Source: Saprospiraceae bacterium
GTDB lineage: Bacteria > Bacteroidota > Bacteroidia > Chitinophagales > Saprospiraceae
Assembly (NCBI GenBank): GCA_020436935.1
Contig: JAGQWX010000014.1
Span: 31,677 to 95,676, forward strand
Direction: 5' to 3'
Length of the DNA: 64,000 bases
Both the position numbers and the translations under genes were made by a program. Every line of letters begins with the position of its first letter. Within the stretch, counting starts at the first letter, position 1. The notes under the pieces were generated by a model that was not told the origin of the DNA, did not search any database, and saw only the letters and a program-made list of their open reading frames with translations. Below, piece after piece: positions 1 to 8,975 of the stretch.

Positions 1-1815
1 GGGGGGAAGGGGGATTTTTAATAAATATGCATCGTTTCGATTTAAACCAGGGATACCTGCTTGAACATTTAATTTATCAAGGCTAAGAGTTCCTAATACA
101 TGGAAAGCATATTTGATATTTATCTTATCAGGATTTTTATCTTCAATGTAGAAAGTGGTATCAATTGGATACCCAGAAATATCAGAATAATGTAATGCTC
201 CGGCTGATCCTTTTCTGCCAACCACAATGAATGGCGCATTTGCAATAGATTCATTATGAAAACCAACTATTCCATTTGAACCAAAAACAGGAAACTGACC
301 ATCTTTTCTGTCTTCTTTTTTAAGAGGTTTACCATATTGGAATTCCATTAGTTCTCCAATTTCGACTACTTGGAATTTTAGATTTCGGATTTCTTGTTGA
401 TTTTTATATCTGTCCCCACTCAAATTATATTCCCCATTGACTGCTATATCGGTTTTGGGTACTAGATGGGCGATTGTTGAATTATCTAAAGTGGAGACGC
501 AATGCGTTGATTCTCTGTCGGCTGCCACAAAATCATGAATGATTTTGATGGCTTCTTCCAATTGCCCGCCTTTTACGGCTGTTCGTTGTGCTCCCAGGTT
601 GTAGCCGTCATTGTCAATTTTTACAAACAATATTTCATCTCTTTGCTTGGCGATTGCCTTATCCATCAGCAAAATAGAAGTCTTCACACCGCTGTAGGGG
701 TTAAACACACCTGCAGGCAAACTCACAACGGCATAGAGATAATTTTCTACCAACATCTTACGCAGGGCTTTGTAAGCTGTTCCGCTCTGGAATATCATAC
801 CTTCGGGCACAATGATACCCGCCTTACCTTTGGGGTTCAGGTGTTCTGCTATGTAGTCCACAAACAGCACTTCAGAGCGGTTGCTGCTTATGGTAAATTT
901 CTTGTGTGGTCGTATGCCACCTTTCGGACTCATAAAGGGTGGATTGGCCAAGACCACATCAAAGTTCTCTTTCCAACGGTCTTCGCTGCTAAGTGTGTCG
1001 TACTCGTTGATATGGGGATCTGAAAAGCCGTGCAGGTACAAATTCACCAGGCTCAAGCGCACCATATCGGGCGAAATGTCGTAACCTGCAAAATTCTGTA
1101 TCAGCTTTTTGCGGTCGTCAGGCGTGAGCTTGTCACCTTTCAAAGAGAATTTTTCAGAATCGGTTAATTGATTATAATGAAAAATATTCGTAGAGCCATT
1201 TTGCAATGCGGCTGTACTATTTTTCAGCAGAATATGCTTGTATGCTGAAATCAAAAATCCCGCAGTGCCGCAAGCAGGGTCAAGAATGGTGTCGCCTTTA
1301 TCGGGGTCGATGATGGCTACCAAAAAATCAATGATGTGGCGGGGTGTCCTAAATTGCCCAGCATCGCCCTGGCTGCCCATCACCGAAAGCAGGTATTCAA
1401 AAGCATCACCCAGTTTTTCGCTGTGGGTGTATTCAAATTCACCAATGGTTTTGAGAAACAGTTTCAGTGTTTCAGGGTCCCTGTAGGGTAGAAATGCATT
1501 TTTAAAAATATCTCTGAACAGGCCTGGTATGTTTGGATTTTTGTCCATGCTTACGATGGCCTCTGAATAGAGGTTAAGCATTTCTGTAGCTGTCACTTTG
1601 GTGTCAAACAGTTTGTCCCAGGCATATTTTTCATAATCACCTGAAAAGAACTTGGCTGATCCGCCCAATTCAATTGCTTCCTTGTCCATATCATCCATGA
1701 ACTTGTAGATCAAACCAATCGTGATTTGCTCTATCTGTGCTTTTGGGTCGGGTAGTTTGCCGACCAAAATGTCCCGGCAATCGTCTATTCTTTTCTTCGT
1801 GGAGGTGTCTAACAT
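1..1815 (-). CDS. hsdM: Type I restriction-modification methylase (HsdM) with C-terminal specificity (HsdS-like) domain, partial
   Basis: The reading frame is open from an ATG at 1815 to the left edge, at least 605 residues, so the 3' end is missing. An HsdM N-terminal helical region is followed by the SAM-binding motif ILDPACGTAGF (about residues 177-187) and the N6-adenine catalytic motif NPPF (about residue 290). It would methylate adenine in the recognition site and protect self DNA. After about residue 480 the same frame continues into a target-recognition-like domain, visible as LMEFQYGKPLKKEDR and then GQFPVFGSNGIVGFH. Such sequence normally belongs to the separate HsdS subunit, so this is a methylase-specificity fusion. 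No stop falls between the two parts. It lies downstream of hsdR in the same orientation, separated by a transposase remnant. The nearest upstream in-frame stop leaves no other ATG, so the start is well defined. Confidence 0.88.
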   Translation of the reverse strand, partial: MLDTSTKKRIDDCRDILVGKLPDPKAQIEQITIGLIYKFMDDMDKEAIELGGSAKFFSGDYEKYAWDKLFDTKVTATEMLNLYSEAIVSMDKNPNIPGLFRDIFKNAFLPYRDPETLKLFLKTIGEFEYTHSEKLGDAFEYLLSVMGSQGDAGQFRTPRHIIDFLVAIIDPDKGDTILDPACGTAGFLISAYKHILLKNSTAALQNGSTNIFHYNQLTDSEKFSLKGDKLTPDDRKKLIQNFAGYDISPDMVRLSLVNLYLHGFSDPHINEYDTLSSEDRWKENFDVVLANPPFMSPKGGIRPHKKFTISSNRSEVLFVDYIAEHLNPKGKAGIIVPEGMIFQSGTAYKALRKMLVENYLYAVVSLPAGVFNPYSGVKTSILLMDKAIAKQRDEILFVKIDNDGYNLGAQRTAVKGGQLEEAIKIIHDFVAADRESTHCVSTLDNSTIAHLVPKTDIAVNGEYNLSGDRYKNQQEIRNLKFQVVEIGELMEFQYGKPLKKEDRKDGQFPVFGSNGIVGFHNESIANAPFIVVGRKGSAGALHYSDISGYPIDTTFYIEDKNPDKINIKYAFHVLGTLSLDKLNVQAGIPGLNRNDAYLLKIPLPP

Positions 1816-1907
1816 TCGTTCTTTTTTATCGTTCGTATGGATGAATCGCGTCTTTGTCTAAATTGGTCAGATGACCATTTGGCACGGTTGATAACAATGT
1901 ATGCACG

Positions 1908-2204
1908 TTACGCATTGTATTCATTTTTCCCAATACCGATAATTGCATGAAAATAATTTGGCATGACAACAAAATCACCCAATTCCAAATTCATATCAGG
2001 CCGCATTTCAAATGTTTTTAACCATTCGATTTCCACGGTTTTTCCAATATCATTCAAAACCATTTTGCCATCCATCACATCACCAAAAAAATATACACTG
2101 TTTTTGGTGCAAATATTAACAAAATGGGTGGCATTCCATCCGTAATCCCAATTGCGTAAAATGGCAGATTCAATGCGATATTTATTTTGATAGCCATTAG
2201 ACAT
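1908..2204 (-). pseudogene. REP-associated tyrosine transposase (Y1/IS200-like HUH family) N-terminal remnant
   Basis: This 98-residue product opens with MSNGYQNKYRIES and contains NWDYGWNATHFVNICTKN and VVMPNYFHAIIGIG. That is the start of the TnpA-REP (RAYT) family, single-strand nucleases that act on REP-type hairpins. Intact members have the metal-binding motif MPNHFH or MPNHVH; here the first His is Tyr (NYFH), which should abolish HUH chemistry. The ORF ends just after this motif, whereas family members continue past the catalytic Tyr region, so it is both truncated and mutated. Its ATG overlaps the hsdR stop (TAATG), placing it inside the hsd operon. Several REP-like hairpin families lie elsewhere in the window and may be relics of related enzymes, but that link is inference. 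Confidence 0.7.
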
Positions 2205-2758
2205 TAGGCAGCGAATTTATCAAGGTTGATATAATCCTTGATGTATTCAGGAATTACTGAGCGGTATTTGGCTGCCACATCTTTGAATTGCGAAATGGTG
2301 AGCGTAGGGTGTGTTTGCAAGGCATGGAAATCTTTTGCTGCAATGATGGTCCGAATATCCTGGTCAACAATGTAGGCCTTAAAGAAATATTTCAAGGCTC
2401 GCACGTTGACGTCTTCTTCCGGTGGATAAATGGAAATGAATTTATCGAATTCTTCTTCGAGCAATTCATCTTTCGATTTGAATTTTGGAATGATGCCAAA
2501 AATCTTTTCCACCACTTCACGAATGGAAACTTTGCGGTCAATCTTGGCTGCTTTCCTAAGCTTCTCCAGATTGAAGTATTCCCAGGGCTTGTCAAAAATC
2601 TCCTGCTGCACATGGGTGGCCACTTGCTCCCAGTTACCGAGTTCTACGTGCTTTTTTATGATGTCGTCCATAATGATGCGGTCTTCAAACTTTTTAAAAA
2701 GTTCTCGGTCAATGCGCATGCCTTCAGGCCCAATAGGCTCTTCGACGAAGCTATACAA
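2204..2758 (-). pseudogene. hsdR: Type I restriction enzyme HsdR, C-terminal part cut off by a nonsense codon
   Basis: This stretch (TTG at 2758 to TAA at 2204) encodes the C-terminal helical region of HsdR, with VSIREVVEKIFGIIP, FDKFISIYPPEED and a terminal YRSVIPEYIKDYINLDKF, the part that contacts the methylase core. It is in the same frame as the N-terminal part at 2879-4732. Translating 2759-2878 without a break joins the two through FEEKFDYDEKLKLAQPHK, so the only lesion is the TAA at 2879-2881. The joined gene would be about 842 residues, the expected size for an EcoEI-type R subunit. Independent expression from the TTG seems unlikely, so this is best read as the severed tail of one gene. 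Confidence 0.85.
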
Positions 2759-2878
2759 TTGATCTGGCTGCAGTACATCATAGGTGTTAATGCCACTTCC
2801 TTGGCTGTCTCCTTCACCACTTCCTTTATGTGGTTGGGCAAGTTTTAGTTTCTCATCATAGTCAAACTTTTCTTCAAA

Positions 2879-2881
2879 TTA
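2879..2881 (-). other. In-frame TAA nonsense codon inside hsdR
   Basis: On the minus strand the sequence reads GCC AAT TGC GAA TAA TTT GAA GAA AAG (A N C E stop F E E K). HsdR homologues have Tyr at this place (CEYFEEKF), so a single TAT or TAC to TAA change explains the break. Both sides share the same phase, so no frameshift is involved. Confidence 0.85.
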
Positions 2882-4732
2882 TTCGCAATTGGCAAAGAAG
2901 TCAAACAATTTGAAAACAGCTTTGTCGTGGCGAATGATTTCTTCTTCATTGAGCTCATTTTTGAATTTGTATTCAAAGGTGTTTTTTCGTGTACCTCTTC
3001 CTTTGATCTGCACAAAATCAGCAGGACTAAAAATAGGTCGCATCATGCAGATATTCAGCAAATCAGGGCAATCGTATCCGGTGGTCATCATGCCGACCGT
3101 AACGCAAACCCTTGTTTTACAAGACTTATATCCTTCCAGCCAGGTGGTTTTTCCACTTAGGTTATTGTTGGTAAAGTTGATCGTCATCTGCTGTGCATCA
3201 CCAACCTGTGAAGTGACCTGCACTGCAAAATCGGAATTGTACTTACCGGGAAAAAGCTGTTCGGCCAATTCATTCAAGTGCTCAGTAAGCTTTCGTGCAT
3301 GATTCTGACTAACAGCAAAAACAATGGTTTTGCCTATTTCATTGGTGATTGGGTCAGGTAAAGCATTTTCCATAAAGGTTTGACAAAAAATGCCGTTGGT
3401 TTTTTCAGAATAAAACTTTTTCTCAAAATCGCGATGAACAAAAGACTCTGATACTTCTCCTTCCTCCAATGGCACTACAACAGCATACCCTTCGTCGGAT
3501 AACAGTTGCGTTGTGATTTCCGTCCGGGCATCCAATACTTTTGGATTGATCAGGTGGCCATCTTTGACACCGTCAATCAGAGAATATCTGAAGGTAGGAT
3601 CGCCGCCTTCGCAACCGAAGGTGGCATAGGTGTCTCGCAGCATTCTCCGCTCGATTTCCCTGGGGTCATTTTCTCTGACCTTATCAGGGTCAACGCCTTT
3701 TAAGTAGTCTTTAGGCGTAGCGGTCAAGCCAAGTTTATAACCATGAAAATATTCAAAAACGGCCCTTGCATTTCCTGAGATAGAACGGTGGGATTCGTCA
3801 GAAATTAAAAGATCAAAGTCCGTTGGTGCAAAATCATTGCGGTATTTGTCGTTGTGCATCAATGATTGAATGGTCGTAACCATAATTTCACATTTTCTCC
3901 AGTCACTTTTATGTTCTTTGTAAATGAAAGTATCGTAATCTGGTTTCAAGTAAGCAGAAAATGCCTTCCAGGCCTGGTCTTCCAATTCCAGGCGGTCAAC
4001 CAAAAACAAAACCCTCCTCGCGTTTTGTGTCCTCAAAAACAAACGGATGACCGCCGCAGAGGTTAAGGTTTTACCTGTGCCCGTGGCCATCTCGAAAAGG
4101 AATCTGTCCTTTCCTTCACCAACTTCAGCCTGCAATGCTCTGATGGCATTCAATTGGTAATCTCGTAAAAAACGCAAACCATTTGCCCAGATGAAATCCT
4201 TGCTGGCTTCAATGCTTCCTCTCCATTCCGGTTTTTCTGCAAAGTCGGGCATTTGCACTTTTACAATATAGTCATCTGCAACATCTTCATTGACAAGCGC
4301 ATTTCTATCCGGATCCCAATTTTTGATGGCGCCAATTTCTTCAGCCGAGGGAAATTTATAAATAGGCTTAGGGTTACCTTTTGTGGTATCCCACAAGTAG
4401 TGCACAATGCCATTGGAAAGCATAACATACCTTGCTCCAACCGTTTTTGCGTATTTTCTTGCCTGCTCTTTTGCCACCAGCGGGTGAAGGCTCTCTTTTT
4501 TTGCTTCCAACACACAAATCGGCTTATTGTCACTGTCCACGAGTAAGAAATCCAATGAGCCATTTTTGGTTTGCTCGTAGTCATTGCCCCACGCATCCAT
4601 TGCCTGCTGTGTTATCCGCACATGATTTTCCAGCAAAATGTTTGCCCTTCCCTGCTCATTGTCGAAGAATCTCCACCCTGCCTCCATCAGCAGTTGGTTT
4701 ATTTTGATTCTTGCATGAGCTTCGTTTTTCAT
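2879..4732 (-). CDS. hsdR: Type I restriction enzyme HsdR, N-terminal nuclease and helicase part, prematurely terminated
   Basis: The protein begins with a type I R nuclease domain: D61, then the EAK motif at about 76-78 (PD-(D/E)XK fold). A DEAD-like translocase follows, with Walker A ATGTGKT (216-222), motif II DESH (312-315), and motif V/VI-like MMTTGYDCPDLLN and QIKGRGTRK near the end. In a complete enzyme it would translocate unmodified DNA and cut it. It ends at KLFDFFANCE followed by TAA; family members continue with YFEEKF, and exactly FEEKF follows the stop in frame. So 617 of about 842 residues remain, lacking the region that docks on the methylase, and restriction is probably lost unless the stop is read through. 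The gene is first in the hsd operon; a possible promoter lies about 30 bp upstream. Confidence 0.88.
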   Translation of the reverse strand: MKNEAHARIKINQLLMEAGWRFFDNEQGRANILLENHVRITQQAMDAWGNDYEQTKNGSLDFLLVDSDNKPICVLEAKKESLHPLVAKEQARKYAKTVGARYVMLSNGIVHYLWDTTKGNPKPIYKFPSAEEIGAIKNWDPDRNALVNEDVADDYIVKVQMPDFAEKPEWRGSIEASKDFIWANGLRFLRDYQLNAIRALQAEVGEGKDRFLFEMATGTGKTLTSAAVIRLFLRTQNARRVLFLVDRLELEDQAWKAFSAYLKPDYDTFIYKEHKSDWRKCEIMVTTIQSLMHNDKYRNDFAPTDFDLLISDESHRSISGNARAVFEYFHGYKLGLTATPKDYLKGVDPDKVRENDPREIERRMLRDTYATFGCEGGDPTFRYSLIDGVKDGHLINPKVLDARTEITTQLLSDEGYAVVVPLEEGEVSESFVHRDFEKKFYSEKTNGIFCQTFMENALPDPITNEIGKTIVFAVSQNHARKLTEHLNELAEQLFPGKYNSDFAVQVTSQVGDAQQMTINFTNNNLSGKTTWLEGYKSCKTRVCVTVGMMTTGYDCPDLLNICMMRPIFSPADFVQIKGRGTRKNTFEYKFKNELNEEEIIRHDKAVFKLFDFFANCE

Positions 4733-5200
4733 TCTACAATTACTTATTAGTCAGGCTTGGCCAAAAATAGGATATTTAGGCTTTTCTACGTTTGTTTTTG
4801 GGTTGGTAAAAATTATTTGGGTTTTTGTGGGGTTGGGCTTTTAGGATTGGCAAAAAACGGTTTGTCGCTCGATGCAATAGTGGATTTCGAAGCACTTAAC
4901 TGTTAATTCACCACGAAAAGTGACGCTGGGTAGAATGTTCAATTAACCACTTCACACGCTATTTAGCCAGGCAATGTTTGGCGGCTGGTGTTTTGACCCT
5001 CATCATTGCAAACTTTTATCAGTCTTTAGATTTAATGTCATTGCACATTTAATTTTTTGTCTGTCTGTGTTGGTTTGTTGATTGGGTTTTATATTTTTAA
5101 AGTATAGGAAAAATTTTGAACTTTTATTTTTGGTTGCAAAGGTGGAAGCTCTTTTGAAAGCTTTGTTCCGTGGATTTCCTTATTTAGCTTGCAAATGCAC
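4733..5200. other. Intergenic region between hsdR and the SIR2-STAND gene, with possible hsdR promoter
   Basis: No convincing ORF is present in these 468 bases. On the minus strand, TATTTTTG at 4769-4762 matches the Bacteroidota -7 consensus TAnnTTTG and lies about 30 bp from the hsdR ATG. No clear TTG was seen at the matching -33 distance, so the promoter call is weak. The region is T-rich on the plus strand. Confidence 0.35.
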
Positions 5201-8200
5201 TTACACCTGTGTGTTTGCTAAATTATTTTCAGCTGTTTGAATTATTTCTGCCATTAAACCGTATAGATAGAAATGTAATTTCACTTTTACAGTTGAACCT
5301 GCCACATATTTGTCGTAATTACCCTTGATTAGTCTTGCTGTCAACTGAATATTTGAAATTTTAATAGCCTTAAATCTTTCTCCAGAATTTTTTACTACAA
5401 TGGCATCAAATATTAAAACTTCACCATCTGGGTCTTTCCACTCATAATGAAATTCAGGATTTAAATTGTGATACTTATTTTGAATATTACTTAAGCAGTT
5501 TCTACCGTCAAAATAATTGAAATTATATGATTCTGCTATGAATTTGAAATAATAGAAACGTAAAGGATTGTCTTTCTCCAGCTGTGTATTTTCTCTTGCA
5601 ATACGCAAAAGTTTTGCTCTTGTATTGGCATCATGAAGGTTTCTACCGTAAATTTTAAAAAGGAATTTTACAACCTCAAAATTCTCTTGCATATATTCCA
5701 TTTCTGAAATATAAGAATCGCATTTTTCATATTCTTCGTTCTGTAAATGGTAGTTATATAATAAAATGCATGCATAAGGTCTAAGTCTTGGATTTTGGTA
5801 CAATTCGTCTAAATATTGTTTGTAATCATTATTATCCGACCGTTTATTTAGATAATTTGCATAAATAGTTTGCAAACTATCAATTCTACCTAAATCATCA
5901 GTTACTGTTCTATTTGCTAAATCAAACAAATCCTCAATAAGTATCTGTTTTTGCATTTCATCTTCATTGTCATGTTCAATATTTTCAAGTTGCCATACAA
6001 CTAGCTTTATGTAATCTACATAGCTGAAAGCAGAAAATGGGTCAAGAAGTTGTTTTAAAATAAATAGATCTTCCGCTTCCTTAATGTAAAAGTAAGTATA
6101 GGTTAATTGATTTTCTTCTGCGAAATAAAGTTTAGCTAACTCGAAATTTAAAACCGCACGTCTATGAATAAACCTATGATTTCTATAATCTAGTAAACTC
6201 TCTGCGTAGAGAACATAATCAATTGCCTTTTTTATAGAGTTCTTTGTTCGTCTGTTTTGAAGATTAATAGCGTAGTTTAAGAGAAAATAAGGGTCTTCTG
6301 ATAATTTCGTATAACCTGCATCAAATAGTTTATCAATTTGCGTATTATTATATTCATTATTTCTAGAGAGTGCTTTTAATAAGTTGTTTGCTAAATGCGA
6401 ACTTGTTTGTCCATTCTCGATTTGTTTTAACATCTGCTCATAAAATTGATATTGCTTGTCTTTATTTGGTATAAAACGGTTCACAAGCCTTTCAGCAATT
6501 AGTGGATGTTTTGTTTTGAAATATAAGTCTGGTTGAGTACCATGCGATGGAACAAATTCTTGGATGAGAATTCCTTTACCTTCTGCTTTTACAATTTTAG
6601 TGATGAATTCATCCCAATCCATTTTGATGTTTTGCTTTAACCAACTTGCTGGCATAAGCAACTTATTCTTGTGCAAAAGTGCAGTATATAAGAATGCTTG
6701 TTGTGCCTCTTTTGAAAGTTGGTTATAACAATCTATTAAATCATTTTCGTGACGACCAGAAGTAATAGAAGCCATTAGTGCTACAAAAGAGTCGGAATTA
6801 TAATCCCTCATTATTTTAGCAACTAATCGCTTCTTTTCGCTCGCATCCCTAAAGTCAATTAAATTGACTTTTTTAAGTTTATCAAGTAGGTCATCAATTT
6901 CATCTGCTGTAAATTCCCCTGATATTTTAAGTTCATGCGAATTTGGAACTGTTCTATTAAGTTTGAATTTCTCTAAAATATTTTCACGGATAGGTGCGAT
7001 GAAGAAAATATTGCAATCCTGAAATTGTTCTATGCTTATGTCTCTTTGGATTTCAATTAATGCTTTAAAATAGCTTTCGACTTCAATTTCATCACAGAAG
7101 AAAATAAAATTTTTAACCTTCATTGTTTTAATCAGGTCAATAAGATGTTCTTTTCTTGCCTTATTAAAATCAACTATTTCAAAAGAAACAAGGTCTAAAT
7201 CTGCTTGCTTTTCTAATTCATAGATTAAACGTAACGTAAAGGTTGATTTACCTATGCCAAAGTCTCCACTAATGAAAAACACAGGCACAAACGTATCTTT
7301 TTTATCATTGACAACATTAAGTATTTCATCAATAAAGGATTTGGTATATTTTGCTTTTATTACGTCTAATCCTCTTGTGATTACCCCAAAATTTGGTTCA
7401 TCACCTTTGTAATATTCTTCTTCCTTGATAAATCGTTCTTTTGTATGTGCATTAAGTTGCTTTACGATTCCATCTAAACTTAAAAGTAATTGCGGTGGGG
7501 CAGAAATATGAAAATCTTGGCTACTAGATAATGATAGCCCTTTTTTCCTTACGGCCATGTGAGCGTTTTTAGTTTCCCACTCTTTATATTTCAAAAAGAA
7601 ATCTTGAAAGGAGCATCTTATAATGCAAATTTTATTTTTCTTGTAATATGCAAGAGAATTGTCGTTTGGAAATGGGTCAACATTAAAAATCCATCTTTTA
7701 TCACGGAAGTTGTATGAATCAAACTTTTCAAGCAATTCCTTTCCAAAATCATCTGTAAATGAATACCCCATGCTCAAAAACTGGATTTCGTGACTAATGT
7801 TTTTCAAGTCATTCAAAACCAGTTTGTAAAACTTATTTAGTTTTCTAAAATCATCGGTTGTAAAAGCTAATGGATAAAGGCTTTTATCGGAAATACAGCC
7901 ATTCAGTTTTATATATCTTACTTCTGTATTGGCTTCACGATAGTTGTATTGCTTTTGATTTCTAATGGGTTTAATGTCATAAATCTTTCTTGAAAAAGAC
8001 ATGATTTCATCAAACGCTCTTTCAACTAATAGATCGTAATTGGTAGTTATAATTTCGCGCCAAGGAAGACCAGCCATGATTCTGTGAGCATCTGTTACAG
8101 AAAGTTTTTGTAAGAGTTCTTGAACGAAATTATCAAAATGAGTTCTACTGAAATTATCGTCTGCTGAAAGAATGTCTAACCATTTGGTAATGTTTGGTTC

Positions 8201-8377
8201 ATATAGGTTTTTGTTAATTTTCGATTCATAATATGCGATTAGTTCTTTGCTCAAATAGCGCTTCTCACCAACAGAAGCACCAGCACCAAGAAACAAAATT
8301 GTATTACTTTCCTTTATCTTTAAGAAGATTGAATTTAATGCTTCTTCCTGGTTTTCTATATCGAGTATATGTTCCAT
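5201..8377 (-). CDS. SIR2-like STAND NTPase, Avs5/DSR-like antiphage defence protein
   Basis: The 1058-residue protein has a SIR2-like NAD-binding domain at the N-terminus: ILFLGAGAS (27-35), TTNYD (111-115), YIKLNG (155-160) and a GYS turn (204-206). A STAND-type P-loop ATPase follows, with Walker A GDFGIGKST (371-379) and Walker B FIFFCDE (424-430). A long helical repeat region, probably a TPR-like sensor, fills about residues 550-960. In related defence proteins the sensor binds a phage protein, the STAND module oligomerises and the SIR2 domain depletes NAD, stopping infection by abortive death. It lies directly upstream of the hsd genes on the same strand. The position where these families usually carry catalytic His in a (K)LHG motif reads LNG here (N159), which may mean lost or altered NADase activity. 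Domain architecture is confident; the exact defence subtype is not. Confidence 0.82.
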   Translation of the reverse strand: MEHILDIENQEEALNSIFLKIKESNTILFLGAGASVGEKRYLSKELIAYYESKINKNLYEPNITKWLDILSADDNFSRTHFDNFVQELLQKLSVTDAHRIMAGLPWREIITTNYDLLVERAFDEIMSFSRKIYDIKPIRNQKQYNYREANTEVRYIKLNGCISDKSLYPLAFTTDDFRKLNKFYKLVLNDLKNISHEIQFLSMGYSFTDDFGKELLEKFDSYNFRDKRWIFNVDPFPNDNSLAYYKKNKICIIRCSFQDFFLKYKEWETKNAHMAVRKKGLSLSSSQDFHISAPPQLLLSLDGIVKQLNAHTKERFIKEEEYYKGDEPNFGVITRGLDVIKAKYTKSFIDEILNVVNDKKDTFVPVFFISGDFGIGKSTFTLRLIYELEKQADLDLVSFEIVDFNKARKEHLIDLIKTMKVKNFIFFCDEIEVESYFKALIEIQRDISIEQFQDCNIFFIAPIRENILEKFKLNRTVPNSHELKISGEFTADEIDDLLDKLKKVNLIDFRDASEKKRLVAKIMRDYNSDSFVALMASITSGRHENDLIDCYNQLSKEAQQAFLYTALLHKNKLLMPASWLKQNIKMDWDEFITKIVKAEGKGILIQEFVPSHGTQPDLYFKTKHPLIAERLVNRFIPNKDKQYQFYEQMLKQIENGQTSSHLANNLLKALSRNNEYNNTQIDKLFDAGYTKLSEDPYFLLNYAINLQNRRTKNSIKKAIDYVLYAESLLDYRNHRFIHRRAVLNFELAKLYFAEENQLTYTYFYIKEAEDLFILKQLLDPFSAFSYVDYIKLVVWQLENIEHDNEDEMQKQILIEDLFDLANRTVTDDLGRIDSLQTIYANYLNKRSDNNDYKQYLDELYQNPRLRPYACILLYNYHLQNEEYEKCDSYISEMEYMQENFEVVKFLFKIYGRNLHDANTRAKLLRIARENTQLEKDNPLRFYYFKFIAESYNFNYFDGRNCLSNIQNKYHNLNPEFHYEWKDPDGEVLIFDAIVVKNSGERFKAIKISNIQLTARLIKGNYDKYVAGSTVKVKLHFYLYGLMAEIIQTAENNLANTQV

Positions 8378-8975
8378 TCTCTAATAGTTTAATCGATTCA
8401 AATGTCGTTTTTAAAATTCAAATTTTATTAGATTAAAGATTATTTTTCGCCCTTATTGTATGAGGTGGACGTTTTGGTGAATTGGATTTTTTCAAGCTTT
8501 GATTTATGTTGGATTACGTAGTTTGCAAATGTGCTATTTGCGCTTTTGCTAATTTGCAGAATTTTTGTAGGGTGTTATTGTTTGTCGATTTGAAGCCTTC
8601 AAATTTATTTATCCTATTTAACCACAGATCAAAATCTGGTTTATTATTTTTCATTTTATTGTTTTAATGATGTATGATTTCCTAATTCCCACAGCTTTCT
8701 TTTGCCACTCCTCCCCATTCCCCAAAGCTTCCTAACAAATTTAGCTAGTCAAAATCCTATTCCAAAATTTTAAGGTATGTTTTTCATCATTTTTAATAAA
8801 GGACTTCTACCTTCTTACTCATAAGTGTAATACTCTCAACCACTCCCACATAGGTGAAAACCCTGAGAAAATTTCATGCCAGAGCCTTTAGTTTTACCAT
8901 TTCAAGATACAGTATCGGGCCTAGGTTTGATCCTTTTTGTATCTTACAGCATTAATTAACCTCAAATAGAACGGA
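8378..8975. other. Intergenic region between defence island and toxin-like operon
   Basis: These 598 AT-rich bases separate divergent transcription units, so promoters for both the SIR2-STAND gene and the operon at 8976 should be here. I see no credible ORF, RNA gene or strong hairpin, and no clear TTG/TAnnTTTG pair. Confidence 0.4.

Noticed and set aside
535..1486. Several plus-strand ORFs over the left edge
   Set aside because: They are antisense to the continuous HsdM frame, which has clear motifs; their products show no features.
1826..1915. A 29-codon minus-strand ORF between the transposase remnant and hsdM
   Set aside because: Too short, no recognisable motif and no independent support.
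2204..4732. Two separate genes encoding split HsdR subunits
   Set aside because: The parts are in one frame, the joining residues match the family, and the downstream part has only a TTG start and no spacing for a new gene.
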